Shown one piece after another: positions 18,227-27,664 of a DNA stretch of 64,000 bases. Origin of the DNA: Nemesobacter sp965204665 (GTDB lineage Bacteria > Desulfobacterota_D > UBA1144 > Nemesobacterales > Nemesobacteraceae); the NCBI GenBank assembly GCA_965204665.1, contig OZ242002.1:372001-436000 (forward strand). The letters run 5' to 3'. Each line of letters begins with the position of its first letter. Within the stretch, counting starts at the first letter, position 1. Both the position numbers and the translations under genes were made by a program. Under the pieces are notes generated by a model. That model had not been told where the DNA came from and did not search any database. It saw only the letters and a program-made list of their open reading frames with translations.

Positions 18227-18311
18227 TGCCGAAGGGGGGAGTCGAACCCCCACGGGCGCAATGCCCACAGGATCCTGAATCCTGCGCGTCTGCCTGTTCC
18301 GCCACTTCGGC
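18227..18311 (-). tRNA. tRNA-Leu (CAG)
   Basis: Cloverleaf read on the minus strand: acceptor GCCGAAG pairs with CTTCGGC, anticodon stem-loop GGATTCAGGATCC gives anticodon CAG, a long variable arm (GTGGGCATTGCGCCC) is typical of leucine tRNAs, and the T-arm reads GGTTCGACTCC. CCA is not encoded. Its 5' end is five bases downstream of the gspK stop on the same strand, so it may be processed from the gsp transcript. Its 3' end faces the defence island. Confidence 0.95.
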
Positions 18312-18316
18312 GACTG

Positions 18317-19402
18317 TTATATCTCCTGCCATGACACCACAACCGTTTTTGTCTGATTTTCATTCTGATTCTTCCATATTACGGCTCTTACCTGTTTGTA
18401 CAAATCCCTCTGTTCACCTGTCATGCCGGTTGAAACAACCGTGTAGATATCGCTTTTGCCTTCTTTGTGAACAAGACCAGAGAGCCCCGAACTTATATTG
18501 GTCGTGGAATCTATCTGTTTGAGAGTCTTTTTCGCTTCATCCAAAGATATTATTCTGCTCAACAGTCTCTTCGCTATCACCTTGTCGGCCACCGTCTCCG
18601 CTACTCTGTCTTTTATCTCGCGGGGTTTGTCTCTCCTCTCAGTAACCGTGACCGCGGACGCTTTTATCGTGGCAATTATAACCTCTCTTGAAGCAGTACT
18701 GAAATTCACCTTTTTGTCGGCCGGATAGACTGTCAGGTATCTGCCGACTTTACTGAACAAAGCATCATTCATCCCATGGATCATCTTTATCTCTTCAAGG
18801 CTGTCGAGCATTCCGTCCTTGATGTAGTACGGATTTTCCAGTGCGGTGTAGTGGGCGGCAGTCGCGCCTTCAGGGTCCTGGTCGTTTATTATATTCTTTC
18901 CCGGACGATCAAGCCAGTTCACCAGACTGGCTATGAAGAGATCGGATTTTTCTTCCTTGACGCCGACAATCCGCAACAGTTCAATGAGCTGCGTGCGCAC
19001 CTGAAAATCCACTCGGTTCGTCTGCTGGTCCACAAGCGCATTAAGATTTATTTTCGATCTCTCGTCATACAGTTTGAGCGATATGATTCCGGTGCCCGCA
19101 GGAAAGGAGTTAACCGAAAGGGTCCAGCCTCCGGGCCCTTTCTCCGAAGTTATAAACTGCTTCATCATTCCCCGGACCGGAATATCTTCAAGAACCTTCT
19201 TACCTATTACGCTTTTGGCGACCTTTACTCCAGATTTCGCTATATGACCTGCCTTTACTCCCTCCGCGCTGTTGCTGAACATCTCGTAACTGACTCTGGT
19301 CGAGTAGATAAAGTCCACTACTATGACGGAGAGTACCGCTATAACCAGAACAACGGTGATCAGCACCACTCCTCTCTGCGCCTGCGTCTCGGGTTCTTTC
19401 AT
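18317..19402 (-). CDS. gspK: Type II secretion minor pseudopilin GspK
   Basis: 361 residues from the ATG at 19402, five bases... after the gspJ stop region; the frame is open upstream but that overlaps gspJ. A prepilin-like N-terminus (QRGVVLITVVLVIAVLSVIV) lacks the Glu5 found in other pseudopilins, as usual for GspK. The large periplasmic domain includes the SKINLNALVD segment and the helix-hairpin-helix-like ending typical of the family. GspK caps the pseudopilus with GspI and GspJ. It is the last gene of the gsp operon here; gspL and gspM do not follow. Confidence 0.9.
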   Translation of the reverse strand: MKEPETQAQRGVVLITVVLVIAVLSVIVVDFIYSTRVSYEMFSNSAEGVKAGHIAKSGVKVAKSVIGKKVLEDIPVRGMMKQFITSEKGPGGWTLSVNSFPAGTGIISLKLYDERSKINLNALVDQQTNRVDFQVRTQLIELLRIVGVKEEKSDLFIASLVNWLDRPGKNIINDQDPEGATAAHYTALENPYYIKDGMLDSLEEIKMIHGMNDALFSKVGRYLTVYPADKKVNFSTASREVIIATIKASAVTVTERRDKPREIKDRVAETVADKVIAKRLLSRIISLDEAKKTLKQIDSTTNISSGLSGLVHKEGKSDIYTVVSTGMTGEQRDLYKQVRAVIWKNQNENQTKTVVVSWQEI

Positions 19403-19406
19403 TGCT

Positions 19407-20093
19407 TCAGTTGTCCACGGGTATTGCGACCAGAACGGAGTGCACCTCTTCCTCATCTTCCAAGTCTCCCGCAAGGACTATCCTTATCTGTACGGCTTCG
19501 GGGAATCTCTCCATATCGCGCGAATCCCATTCAGACACCATATTCTGCTCCGCCATCGGAGTTGAACTTAATATTCGGGGAAGAAATTCAGCACTGAAAC
19601 TCAGCACCCTTTCAGAAAGCGGATAGGCGGAACCGGCCCTGTCGTTTCCGATCCAGTAATTATCCTTTCTCACAAGCGCGAACATATTTCCGCTTCCCTC
19701 CTTCAAAGGAACCAGATAGTAGGATATTTCACTCTGCGTGAAATAATCGGAGTGACCGAACGGATCCCTGGCAAAGGAAGTGAAAACGATGCTGCTGTTT
19801 TTTGCGCCGTCGGTCTTTGCTCTGAAGTAGGGATAGGGGTCGGATGAGGATGCTGACGGGTTCACTTCCTTTCTGGCGAAGGAATTTACAAGGTCATGAC
19901 GTATTTTCGTCAGGACGAGATTCGCTTCCCCGAGCAGTTCGTTTTTCGTCTCGACCCTGCGTTTTGCGCTCACAAGTTGCGAGAAAGAACTGTAGAGCAT
20001 GGTGAATACGATGGCGCTTATGGAAACGGCCACGAGGACTTCTATGAGAGTGAAGCCTCGACTAGCCTCCTTCCGCGATGAAACTGACTTCAT
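19407..20093 (-). CDS. gspJ: Type II secretion minor pseudopilin GspJ
   Basis: 228 residues. The ATG at 20093 is preferred over the one at 20111 because GGAGG sits six bases before it. A prepilin cleavage motif (SRGFTLIEVLVAV) follows a short basic leader, with Glu at mature position 5. GspJ is part of the tip complex of the pseudopilus in the inner membrane/periplasm. The start lies within the end of gspI (32-base overlap), showing tight coupling inside the operon. Confidence 0.9.
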   Translation of the reverse strand: MKSVSSRKEASRGFTLIEVLVAVSISAIVFTMLYSSFSQLVSAKRRVETKNELLGEANLVLTKIRHDLVNSFARKEVNPSASSSDPYPYFRAKTDGAKNSSIVFTSFARDPFGHSDYFTQSEISYYLVPLKEGSGNMFALVRKDNYWIGNDRAGSAYPLSERVLSFSAEFLPRILSSTPMAEQNMVSEWDSRDMERFPEAVQIRIVLAGDLEDEEEVHSVLVAIPVDN

Positions 20094-20439
20094 AGCTTTC
20101 CTCCCCGTCATCCCAAGTTATGACTATCGTCACCAGCTTCATCAGAACTCCCATCTGCGGCAGGTTGTAGGGGATGACCGCAACCTCCCATCTGAACTTC
20201 GGATGATTCTCGAATTCTCCGCTTTCGTTTGATTCTGCCGGTACTCCGACGGCGTCAATTTTCGAAGCCATCTCGTCAGCGAGACTGGCCGCAATCAGAA
20301 AATCGGAGGACCTCGACGCCAGATTTATGTTGTAGCTGACGACACCGAGAATAGACACCACGGCGAAAGACAGCAACGCGACCGCCACCATGACTTCAAG
20401 CAGAGTAAAACCTGAATCCCCGCAACCGCGGCGCATCAT
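20062..20439 (-). CDS. gspI: Type II secretion minor pseudopilin GspI
   Basis: 125 residues, normal for GspI. The leader is MMRRGCGDSG followed by the cleavage motif FTLLEVMVAVALLSF and a single membrane helix. The short periplasmic domain ends with a WDDGEESYEVSF strand, as in GspI proteins. It nucleates the tip complex with J and K. Start codon overlaps the gspH stop by four bases. Confidence 0.9.
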   Translation of the reverse strand: MMRRGCGDSGFTLLEVMVAVALLSFAVVSILGVVSYNINLASRSSDFLIAASLADEMASKIDAVGVPAESNESGEFENHPKFRWEVAVIPYNLPQMGVLMKLVTIVITWDDGEESYEVSFIAEGG

Positions 20440-21011
20440 CTGGGCCCCTCATGGAAGTTGTCTTCTATATTGTCAAATCTGTCTTCAAACTCGATATAAC
20501 TGTCGAAAACCTTCATCGCGCCGGTATACGGATTGGTGGAAAGCGTGAAGGAAGCACCCCCGTCGGCCCGGAGGTGTATAACGGCCGAATCCACCGTTCC
20601 GTTCGGCATAAAGAATATGAAGGCATCCCTTCCCGGTTTAACCTTGCCTTGAGTTCTTTCGGTCTGTATATCCAGGAAAGAAATTCCGGGGGGAAGTTTT
20701 CTTCTGGCGCCGGAGAAATCGGCATCATGTACGTACTCGCCGTTTTCAAGAACTTCAGCCCAGTATTGTCCCGTCTGAAGATCAAAAGATAGCCTGTGAA
20801 CCTGTTTCTCGAATGCGGCTCTGCTGTGCAGATACCTTGCAGCGGTTATGACTCCCCTTGACGCTCGGCGCAGATTCGCATCACCCGTACCGAGCAGCTT
20901 GGGCATCGCCACGGAGAAAAACGCTCCCAGCAGCAAAATGACCACCATGGTCTCGATAAGGGTAAACCCCGCGGATTTCTTCTTTCTATCTGTCTCTGCT
21001 TGACAGATCAT
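20436..21011 (-). CDS. gspH: Type II secretion minor pseudopilin GspH
   Basis: 191 residues from the ATG at 21011; an ATG at 21041 is also possible but lacks a ribosome site. After a basic leader (DRKKKSA) comes GFTLIETMVVILLLGAFF, the cleavage and membrane segment. The rest is a beta-rich GspH-type domain (S-R-A-A-F-E region followed by YWAEVLENGEYV). It overlaps gspG by 26 bases and gspI by four. Confidence 0.87.
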   Translation of the reverse strand: MICQAETDRKKKSAGFTLIETMVVILLLGAFFSVAMPKLLGTGDANLRRASRGVITAARYLHSRAAFEKQVHRLSFDLQTGQYWAEVLENGEYVHDADFSGARRKLPPGISFLDIQTERTQGKVKPGRDAFIFFMPNGTVDSAVIHLRADGGASFTLSTNPYTGAMKVFDSYIEFEDRFDNIEDNFHEGPR

Positions 21012-21405
21012 CCTCGGTGTTTCCCACTCCGTCCGGACCATTGGATCTTATTAGAAACAATCCGTCTTCCGTCTGGTCTATCCCGAAATACACGAAATTA
21101 TTCCCCCAAGGATCAACGGGAATCGAAGCGGCTTCCAGATAACGCTTCCACTCCTTGGCCTCTCTGCCGACTGAGGGATTTTCAATAAGCGCACGCAGTC
21201 CCTGCTGGGTTTCCGGATAGAAACCGTTGTCGAATTTAAACAGTTGAAGCGCCTGTTCGAACTGCTTTATCTGAATCAGCGCCTGTTTTTCCTTGGCTCT
21301 TTCTCCCTGTCCTATCACGTTTCCGCCGACTACATAGGCAAGTCCGGCGATAATGAGCACAACCACCATGACCTCGATAAGGGTAAATCCAGCCTGAGAT
21401 CTCAT
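20986..21405 (-). CDS. gspG: Type II secretion major pseudopilin GspG
   Basis: 139 residues. The ATG at 21405 is chosen because GGAGG lies eight bases upstream; the GTG at 21414 would sit on the ribosome site. Leader MRSQAG is cut before FTLIEVMVVV, with Glu5 of the mature protein present. The family signature Q-L-F-K-x-D-N-G-x-Y-P-x-T-x-Q-G-L and the calcium-binding end (NGPDGVGNTEDD) are seen. It forms the pseudopilus shaft that pushes substrates through the secretin. Confidence 0.95.
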   Translation of the reverse strand: MRSQAGFTLIEVMVVVLIIAGLAYVVGGNVIGQGERAKEKQALIQIKQFEQALQLFKFDNGFYPETQQGLRALIENPSVGREAKEWKRYLEAASIPVDPWGNNFVYFGIDQTEDGLFLIRSNGPDGVGNTEDDLSSRDR

Positions 21406-21424
21406 TTTCGTCACCTCCAGTTTC

Positions 21425-22633
21425 TTATCCTATCACGGAAGTCAGGTTCAGCACGGGCAGAAGTATAGCAAAAACTATGAAACCCATCACAACTCCCATC
21501 ACAAGTATCATCACAGGTTCAAGAAGAGAAGCCAGAGTAGAAAGCATGCCGTCAACCTCCGTATCATACATGTCGGCGACTTTCGACAACATGACCTCCA
21601 GTCTGCCCGCTTCCTCCCCGACAGAGACCATCCTTACCACGAGAGGCGGGAAAATCCCCGTCTGCCCGAGACACGCCCCGAATGCGGCTCCTTCCGCCAC
21701 CTTGCCCCTGACATCACTCAGGCTTTCCGTATAGACGCTGTTTCCGAGAACGGCCTCGCTGACTCTGATCGAGTCGAGAAGCGGAATACCGCTTGAAAGC
21801 AATGTGGAGAGAGTCCTTGTGAAGCGGGATATCATGACTTTCGAAGACATCTTACCGAATACAGGGATTTTGAGATAAATCCTGTCGTACATTCTTCTTC
21901 CGGCAGAAGTTCTTATATATCTGTTGAGGAAAAACAGAACTCCCGAAAGCAGAATAAGCATAAAGATGAAATTTCCCCTTAGAAAGTCGCTTGCCCATAT
22001 CAGCATTACCGTAGCGAAAGGCAGCGCCCTGTTTCCGGCCTCGAATATGTCCGCCACTTTCGGAATTACAAACGTCATCATAAAAACAAGGATGCCGATA
22101 CCCACTACGGACATTATGGCGGGATATATCATAGCGCCTCTGACCTTCGAGGTGAGTTCAATCTGTTTTTCCATAAAATCCGCAAGCCGGGAAAACACCA
22201 CATCAAGAGTTCCGCTGGCTTCTCCCGCTCTGACCATGCTCGTGTAGAGTCCGGAAAAAACGGCGCTGTGCTCCTGCAGAGCCGAATGAAGGGAACTTCC
22301 CTCGCTGAGCCTCTCGCACACACGGGAAAGTATCTCTTTGAGTTTTTCATCCCCTGTCTGGTCGTATAGAGCGGCAAGAGACGCTTCCAGGGAAAGGCCG
22401 GAGGAGATCAGAGTGGAGAGCTGTCTGGTCATGACCGCAAGTTCCGACGCCCTGACTCCCCTGAACGGAAGATTCAGAAGAGTACCTCCGGTGACTGAAA
22501 CCTCCTTTATGGAAGAAAGGTAGACTCCGCTTCTGCGGAGTCTGTCGTTCGCGTTACGGACGGATTCAGCGCTGATAGTCCCCTTGACCGCAGCCCCTTT
22601 TTCGTTAATCGCTCTATAGTTGTAAACAGGCAT
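21425..22633 (-). CDS. gspF: Type II secretion inner-membrane platform protein GspF
   Basis: 402 residues, family length. Two repeated cytoplasmic helical domains alternate with three membrane segments (around IYPAIMSVVGIGILVFMM, FIFMLILLSGVLFFL and PVMILVMGVVMGFIV). Characteristic strings are LSTLISSGLSLEASL and the repeat FTRTLSTLLSSGIPLLDS. It forms the platform to which GspE docks. Position between gspE and gspG matches the usual operon order. Confidence 0.95.
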   Translation of the reverse strand: MPVYNYRAINEKGAAVKGTISAESVRNANDRLRRSGVYLSSIKEVSVTGGTLLNLPFRGVRASELAVMTRQLSTLISSGLSLEASLAALYDQTGDEKLKEILSRVCERLSEGSSLHSALQEHSAVFSGLYTSMVRAGEASGTLDVVFSRLADFMEKQIELTSKVRGAMIYPAIMSVVGIGILVFMMTFVIPKVADIFEAGNRALPFATVMLIWASDFLRGNFIFMLILLSGVLFFLNRYIRTSAGRRMYDRIYLKIPVFGKMSSKVMISRFTRTLSTLLSSGIPLLDSIRVSEAVLGNSVYTESLSDVRGKVAEGAAFGACLGQTGIFPPLVVRMVSVGEEAGRLEVMLSKVADMYDTEVDGMLSTLASLLEPVMILVMGVVMGFIVFAILLPVLNLTSVIG

Positions 22634-22666
22634 TGCGCAATACCGGTTCTTCAGAACCCGGAAGGT

Positions 22667-24343
22667 CTATTCACTTACCTCCTCTGTAACCCTGAGCACT
22701 TCTTCAATGGATGTTGTCCCTCCGGCCACCTTGGCCGCACCATCCGTTCTCAGGGTGACAAGTCCGTTGCGAAGGGCTTTGTCCTTGAGCGTCGCCGCAT
22801 CCGGACTGGTAAGAATGGTGTTCTTGATCTCATCATCGATAACAAGTATCTCGAAAATCGCTATCCTTCCCGAAAACCCCGTCTCCATGCAGTCAGTACA
22901 TCCCCTCGCCCTGTAAATCTTTCCTTCCGGGCACGACTCGCGGGCAAGTCCGATACGCGCAATCTCTTCGCAAAGAGGTTCGTACCTTTCCCTGCAGTGT
23001 CCGCAGAGAACCCTGACCAGTCTCTGCGCTATGACCGCGGAGAGAGTCGAAGCTATCAGAAACGGCTCCACCCCCATGTCCACGAGTCTGGTCACCGCGC
23101 TTACGGAATCGTTCGTATGCAGCGTCGAGAACACCAGATGGCCGGTGAGCGAAGCGTTCATAGAAATGTCGGCGGTCTCTCTGTCTCTTATTTCACCCAC
23201 CAGTATCACATCGGGGTCCTGCCTGAGTATCGATCTCAGTCCGTTGGCGAACGTGAGGTCGACCCTCGTGTTCACCTGTATCTGGTTTATGCCCTGTATC
23301 TGGTACTCCACGGGGTCCTCTATCGTAATTATCTTCCTGTCGGGCAGATTGATTCTCTGCAGAGCAGCATAGAGACTTGTCGTCTTGCCGCTTCCCGTAG
23401 GCCCCGTCACTAGGACAATTCCGTGAGGACGACGCGTGAAGGATTCCACAAGTTTGAGTTTTTCTCCCTCAAGCCCCAAGTCCTCGAAGTTCAGCAGCAC
23501 GGAAGACCTGTAGAGCAGACGCATGACCACGCTCTCCCCCCACGAAGTGGGAACCGTCGAAACCCTGACGTCGATATCCCTCCCGCCGACCTTAAGCCTT
23601 ATGCTTCCGTCCTGAGGTTTTCGTTTCTCCGCTATGTCCAGTTGAGACATTATCTTGACTCGGGAGACAACCTGGGACTGTACCGTCTTCGGTACGCTTG
23701 TGACGTCGTGCAGTATGCCGTCCTTTCTGAACCTTATTTTCACATCCTTCTCGAAGCACTCTATGTGAACATCGCTCGCATGCTCTCTGACCGCCTGAAA
23801 AAGAAGCGTGTTTATGAACTTTATGATAGGTGCTTCGTCTTCGGCCTCTATAAGATCCTGAGGCTCGGCGAAATCCATTTCATCAAGTCCGGTCCCTTCC
23901 CTTATGCCTTCCGAACCGATGTCCTTGCTCCGCTCATAGACCCTGTTTATGCTTTCGCTGAGAACCCTTTCGAGGGTTATACGGGTTCGGAGGGAGCAAC
24001 TGAACCGCGACATTATCTCGTCAAGGGCGTACAACTCCTGCGGAGGGGCGAACACGACTTTGAGAACTCCGTCGTTGAGGCTTATCGGAAGAATTCTGAA
24101 TCTTTTGGCGAAACCTATCGGAAACTGTTTCACCAATTCATAATCTATCTCATCTTCCGGAATCGACTCCGCCTTTTCTGTTCCGTAGAACTCGGAAAGT
24201 ACATCAAGCAGGGATGATTCCTCGAGTATATCGGTCGTGAGGATTATATCCTCGGTGTTCTGACCGTTTTTTTCTCCGAGTTCCCGTATCTTCGGGGTCG
24301 CCTCGGGATGGAGACGACTTATTATTTCATCCAATGCCTTCAT
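22667..24343 (-). CDS. gspE: Type II secretion ATPase GspE
   Basis: 558 residues from the ATG at 24343, which has AAAGGAGT nine bases upstream; the GTG at 24364 overlapping gspD by four bases is less likely. Domains: N1/N2 region to about 170, then the secretion ATPase with Walker A GPTGSGKTTSLY, Asp box, Walker B ILVGEIRDRETA and His box LVFSTLHTNDS. The tetracysteine zinc domain is complete (C-x2-C ... C-x2-C in LCGHCRERYE and GCTDCMETG). It powers pseudopilus assembly from the cytoplasm. Confidence 0.95.
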   Translation of the reverse strand: MKALDEIISRLHPEATPKIRELGEKNGQNTEDIILTTDILEESSLLDVLSEFYGTEKAESIPEDEIDYELVKQFPIGFAKRFRILPISLNDGVLKVVFAPPQELYALDEIMSRFSCSLRTRITLERVLSESINRVYERSKDIGSEGIREGTGLDEMDFAEPQDLIEAEDEAPIIKFINTLLFQAVREHASDVHIECFEKDVKIRFRKDGILHDVTSVPKTVQSQVVSRVKIMSQLDIAEKRKPQDGSIRLKVGGRDIDVRVSTVPTSWGESVVMRLLYRSSVLLNFEDLGLEGEKLKLVESFTRRPHGIVLVTGPTGSGKTTSLYAALQRINLPDRKIITIEDPVEYQIQGINQIQVNTRVDLTFANGLRSILRQDPDVILVGEIRDRETADISMNASLTGHLVFSTLHTNDSVSAVTRLVDMGVEPFLIASTLSAVIAQRLVRVLCGHCRERYEPLCEEIARIGLARESCPEGKIYRARGCTDCMETGFSGRIAIFEILVIDDEIKNTILTSPDAATLKDKALRNGLVTLRTDGAAKVAGGTTSIEEVLRVTEEVSE

Positions 24344-24360
24344 TTCCGAGAAACTCCTTT

Positions 24361-26556
24361 TCACTCAAGGGTTTTGAGGTCCCTTCTGTGAAGCAGCGTT
24401 TTCCTTTTCTGATAATCAAGAAGCAACTGCTTCATATCGCCTTCCGTCTCGATTATCCTCGGCGTCAGAAGTATCATCAGATTGAGTTTGCGGCTCTGAT
24501 TACGTTTGAATCTGAACAGGTTTCCGAGGAGAGGTATATCTCCGAGAAGAGGGGTTTTGTTGCGGAGCACTTCCTCCCTGTCCTGAACCAAACCGCCTAT
24601 AACCAAAGTCTGTCCGTTTTTGACTATGACTGAGGAATCGGCGCTCCTCGTGGTGGTTGCAATACCGAACTGGGCGGTGTTGAGCCCGGAAGGAGCCTCT
24701 CTTGTCGAGGAAACCTCGGTGACTATATCGAGGTTCAGATACTCTCCTTCGCTTATCTGGGGAGTTATGCTGAGTCTTATCCCCACAGGCAGCCTCTCTA
24801 TCGTCTGCACGGTAACGCCGCTCGTCCCGACGGTGCTCCCCATGGGAAACGGAATCACGTCGGCCACCACTATTTCCGCAGGCTCGTTGTCGGTTGTGAT
24901 GATGCTCGGAGTTGAAAGAACATTTACGTCGGTTACCGAGTTAAGAGCTTGGAACACCGCCGAGAACGAAGGTATGGCGGGAAGCGGTCCCGAGCCGTCG
25001 GGGTCTATCTCATCTCCCACGATCCCGAGAAAAAGCCCTGAAAGGCTTCCTATCGTTGAACTTGCGGTCTGGGAATCAGCCGCAACCCCAAGGAGACTCG
25101 GCATTCCCGGAAGCTGCTGTCCGGCGAAGCCGAAATTGTCTCCCTCCACTGTTACGCCGAGACCGAAGTTGGCGCCCAACGACTGCAGGTTGTCAAGGCC
25201 CACCTCCAGTATGGCAGCCTCGACAAACACCTGTTTTCTTCTTATATCCAGTTTCTCCACTATACGCTTTACAGTCTTGTACTGCGAAAGAGAGCCTACC
25301 ACCAGAATGGAGTTGGTCGCCGGGTCGGATGTTATCCTGAGCCCGTCTTCAGAGGCTATGACCGTGGAACCTCCGCCATCTTTGACCCCCCTGTCAATTC
25401 CTCCTCCCTGGGACCCCAGCCCGGATCCGCCGAATTGACTTCCACCCAGGACGTTTTTAGAGGGCTCGGACCTGGAACCGACCATCGAGCGGTCGGCGGC
25501 TTGGGAGGAAGACGGCGAAGGGGAAGAAGAGGAGATAGCACCGGAACTGCGCGACGGTGAAAACAGGTTGTCAAGAACCTGCAGTATCTGTTCAGCATCG
25601 GCGTTGCGCACAGGTACGACATATACATCACTTTCCGCGGACTCGCTCTCCACATCTAGAACCTCGATCGTATCCTTTATAACCGAAAGATCTCTGGGGT
25701 CGGCGATCACGATCAGAGAATTGGTTCTCTCATCGTTTATCACCTTAAACCCGAGAAGATCGGAAATCCCCGATGAAATCGCAGAACCTCTGGCGGAACC
25801 CGTCTTTCTGCCGGCCTTGCCTTCCTTGGGACTGAATATCTCCAGGAGCTTCACCATCACGTTTTCAGAACTCGTGTTCTGTATTTTTACAAACTCCACT
25901 TGTTTTTTGTAATCAAGGTTGTTGACGATCTCGATTATCCTGTTCACATTGTCCTCGCTGTCGACTACAACGAGGGTGTTCGAGGGTTCATATGCCTTTA
26001 TAAACCCGTTTCTGTTCACAAGATTCCGCAAAACACTGGCGACCTCCTTAACTTCCACGCTTTTGAGTTTTATAAGTTTCATCACGTATTTGTGGGAATA
26101 CTGCGACGGGTCCTCGCTGAGCCTGAGAGGAATGCTCTGACGTTTCACTTCCTTTCTCTCAACTATCTTGTTAACTCCGTTCAGCTTCACGACGGCATAT
26201 CCGTTCATATCAAGCAGTATATCGAAAATCCGTTGCGCGCTTTCACTGCTGAATCCGCCCTCGGGAGTGATGATTTCCATGTTCTTGTCTCTTATCTCGT
26301 CGCTGAGAAGATAAACCTCGGAAGTGATCTCGCTGATTGTTTTCACCAGATCCTTAAGAGACATGTTGGGACGAAGATTTACCATGCCTTCCGCAATCTC
26401 CGCATCGGATGCGGATTGCCCGGAATCGTTGTCCTGAGCTGTTTCCGTAACGATATCGTTTTGCTGCGTTCGGGCTTCCTGACTCCACAAAACTACAACG
26501 CAAGCAGCAACTCCCAGTAAAATCAGAAAAATTCTTTTACCTGCATAATCTGCCAT
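24361..26556 (-). CDS. gspD: Type II secretion outer-membrane secretin GspD
   Basis: 731 residues from the ATG at 26556 (a TTG at 26571 is an alternative). A signal-anchor or signal peptide (RIFLILLGVAACVVVLW) is followed by the N0 domain and repeated secretin N domains, a Ser/Gly-rich spacer (residues about 340-400, SPSRSSGAISSSSPSPSSS and a GSGLGSQGGG stretch), and the secretin core with VPFPMGS-like and VIGGLVQD segments and the end PLLGDIPLLGNLF. It forms the outer-membrane channel. The low-complexity spacer inside an N3-type domain is common in secretins. Confidence 0.95.
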   Translation of the reverse strand: MADYAGKRIFLILLGVAACVVVLWSQEARTQQNDIVTETAQDNDSGQSASDAEIAEGMVNLRPNMSLKDLVKTISEITSEVYLLSDEIRDKNMEIITPEGGFSSESAQRIFDILLDMNGYAVVKLNGVNKIVERKEVKRQSIPLRLSEDPSQYSHKYVMKLIKLKSVEVKEVASVLRNLVNRNGFIKAYEPSNTLVVVDSEDNVNRIIEIVNNLDYKKQVEFVKIQNTSSENVMVKLLEIFSPKEGKAGRKTGSARGSAISSGISDLLGFKVINDERTNSLIVIADPRDLSVIKDTIEVLDVESESAESDVYVVPVRNADAEQILQVLDNLFSPSRSSGAISSSSPSPSSSQAADRSMVGSRSEPSKNVLGGSQFGGSGLGSQGGGIDRGVKDGGGSTVIASEDGLRITSDPATNSILVVGSLSQYKTVKRIVEKLDIRRKQVFVEAAILEVGLDNLQSLGANFGLGVTVEGDNFGFAGQQLPGMPSLLGVAADSQTASSTIGSLSGLFLGIVGDEIDPDGSGPLPAIPSFSAVFQALNSVTDVNVLSTPSIITTDNEPAEIVVADVIPFPMGSTVGTSGVTVQTIERLPVGIRLSITPQISEGEYLNLDIVTEVSSTREAPSGLNTAQFGIATTTRSADSSVIVKNGQTLVIGGLVQDREEVLRNKTPLLGDIPLLGNLFRFKRNQSRKLNLMILLTPRIIETEGDMKQLLLDYQKRKTLLHRRDLKTLE

Positions 26557-26595
26557 AATCCGTTTTTCCAAAAAAGCGACTATAGAACCGAAAAA

Positions 26596-27513
26596 CTAAT
26601 AAACAGTGTAGCGGTGGCTCTGCCTCTTTCCTCCTCTTGTAAAGTCGATACTGAATTGATTCTGATTGCCCAGATCGTTGAAAAGCATAAGAGCATTCTG
26701 TACGTTGTTTAGCGCGACTTCATTTATCTGGTGAATCACGTCACCGTTTCTGAGGCCGATTTGGAAAAATACGCTTTCACTCTTGAGTCCCAGAATTTTA
26801 ATGCCGTCATCACGCGGAACAATCCTAGTCTTGGCGATCAGGTCGTTGGGCTTGGCGAGAAGTTCATCAAACATCTTTTTCTCTATATGATACACTCCGC
26901 CCCCGACTTTACTGATTCCCTTCACCGAAGGGGTTGATATTCTTCCGCCTGGTCGGGAATGCTGAGACGGTTGACCCGACAAATCCGTCAACCGCTGTCC
27001 TCCGCAGGTGATGCGTTCGGTAACGCCGCCGCGGTCTATAGTCACCTCACAATCCCGTATGCTTGCTATTCTTACTTCATCCGAGGTTACGATGTCCACT
27101 CCCTGGTTTTCAGAATAACTTTTTATTTTAAGATTTTCCATATTTTTAAGAACCGCAACCCTTCTGCCGAAAGAGAGCGAAGTGGCGAGAAGTTCTATTT
27201 TCAGAGAGCTTTTTCGGGCGTCGTCCTGCTCGGAAATATCAGGCACGTACCAATCATCAAAGGAGGGGTCATACGAACCCTCTCCGAACAGATTGTTTTT
27301 CAGTATACGGTCATAGTATTTTCTCGAATGAGAAGGCGTTCTTATCCTGTCGTAGTCATCCTTGTAAAGACTTTCATCGAAAACTCCCGCGTCATCCGTC
27401 TCTATAACGTCGCGGAGAATTTTATTGATCATCAACGCAACCGTATACGAGATAACGACTATGATAACCGCATTTATTATCCAAGTGTATTTTCTTAAAA
27501 TGGCCAGAATCAC
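26596..27513 (-). CDS. gspC: Type II secretion protein GspC
   Basis: 305 residues with a GTG start preceded by GGGAGAC. A short N-terminus and one membrane helix (WIINAVIIVVISYTVALMI) lead to the homology-region domain containing LKIELLATSLSFGRRVAVLK. The C-terminal third is a PDZ-like domain (LGLKSESVFFQIGLRNGDVI). GspC links the inner-membrane platform to GspD, and its position directly before gspD is the standard one. It is the first gene of the operon; the promoter should lie between 27514 and 27660, where I see no strong hexamers. Confidence 0.88.
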   Translation of the reverse strand: MILAILRKYTWIINAVIIVVISYTVALMINKILRDVIETDDAGVFDESLYKDDYDRIRTPSHSRKYYDRILKNNLFGEGSYDPSFDDWYVPDISEQDDARKSSLKIELLATSLSFGRRVAVLKNMENLKIKSYSENQGVDIVTSDEVRIASIRDCEVTIDRGGVTERITCGGQRLTDLSGQPSQHSRPGGRISTPSVKGISKVGGGVYHIEKKMFDELLAKPNDLIAKTRIVPRDDGIKILGLKSESVFFQIGLRNGDVIHQINEVALNNVQNALMLFNDLGNQNQFSIDFTRGGKRQSHRYTVY

Positions 27514-27664
27514 AGCCGGTCTCCCGAATATATTCTTAAAAGGAATTAGTATACCTTATCCGGGCTGATAGAAACGCAAACACAGAGTGAATGCCCGGCA
27601 GACAAACCATGGTGCGATGTTCTTATCCCGTCCGAAGAAAACACCAAGTAGTTTCTACAAAGGA

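Noticed and set aside
18776..19597. 273-codon plus-strand frame opposite gspK/gspJ
   Set aside because: Antisense shadow of two clear pseudopilin genes.
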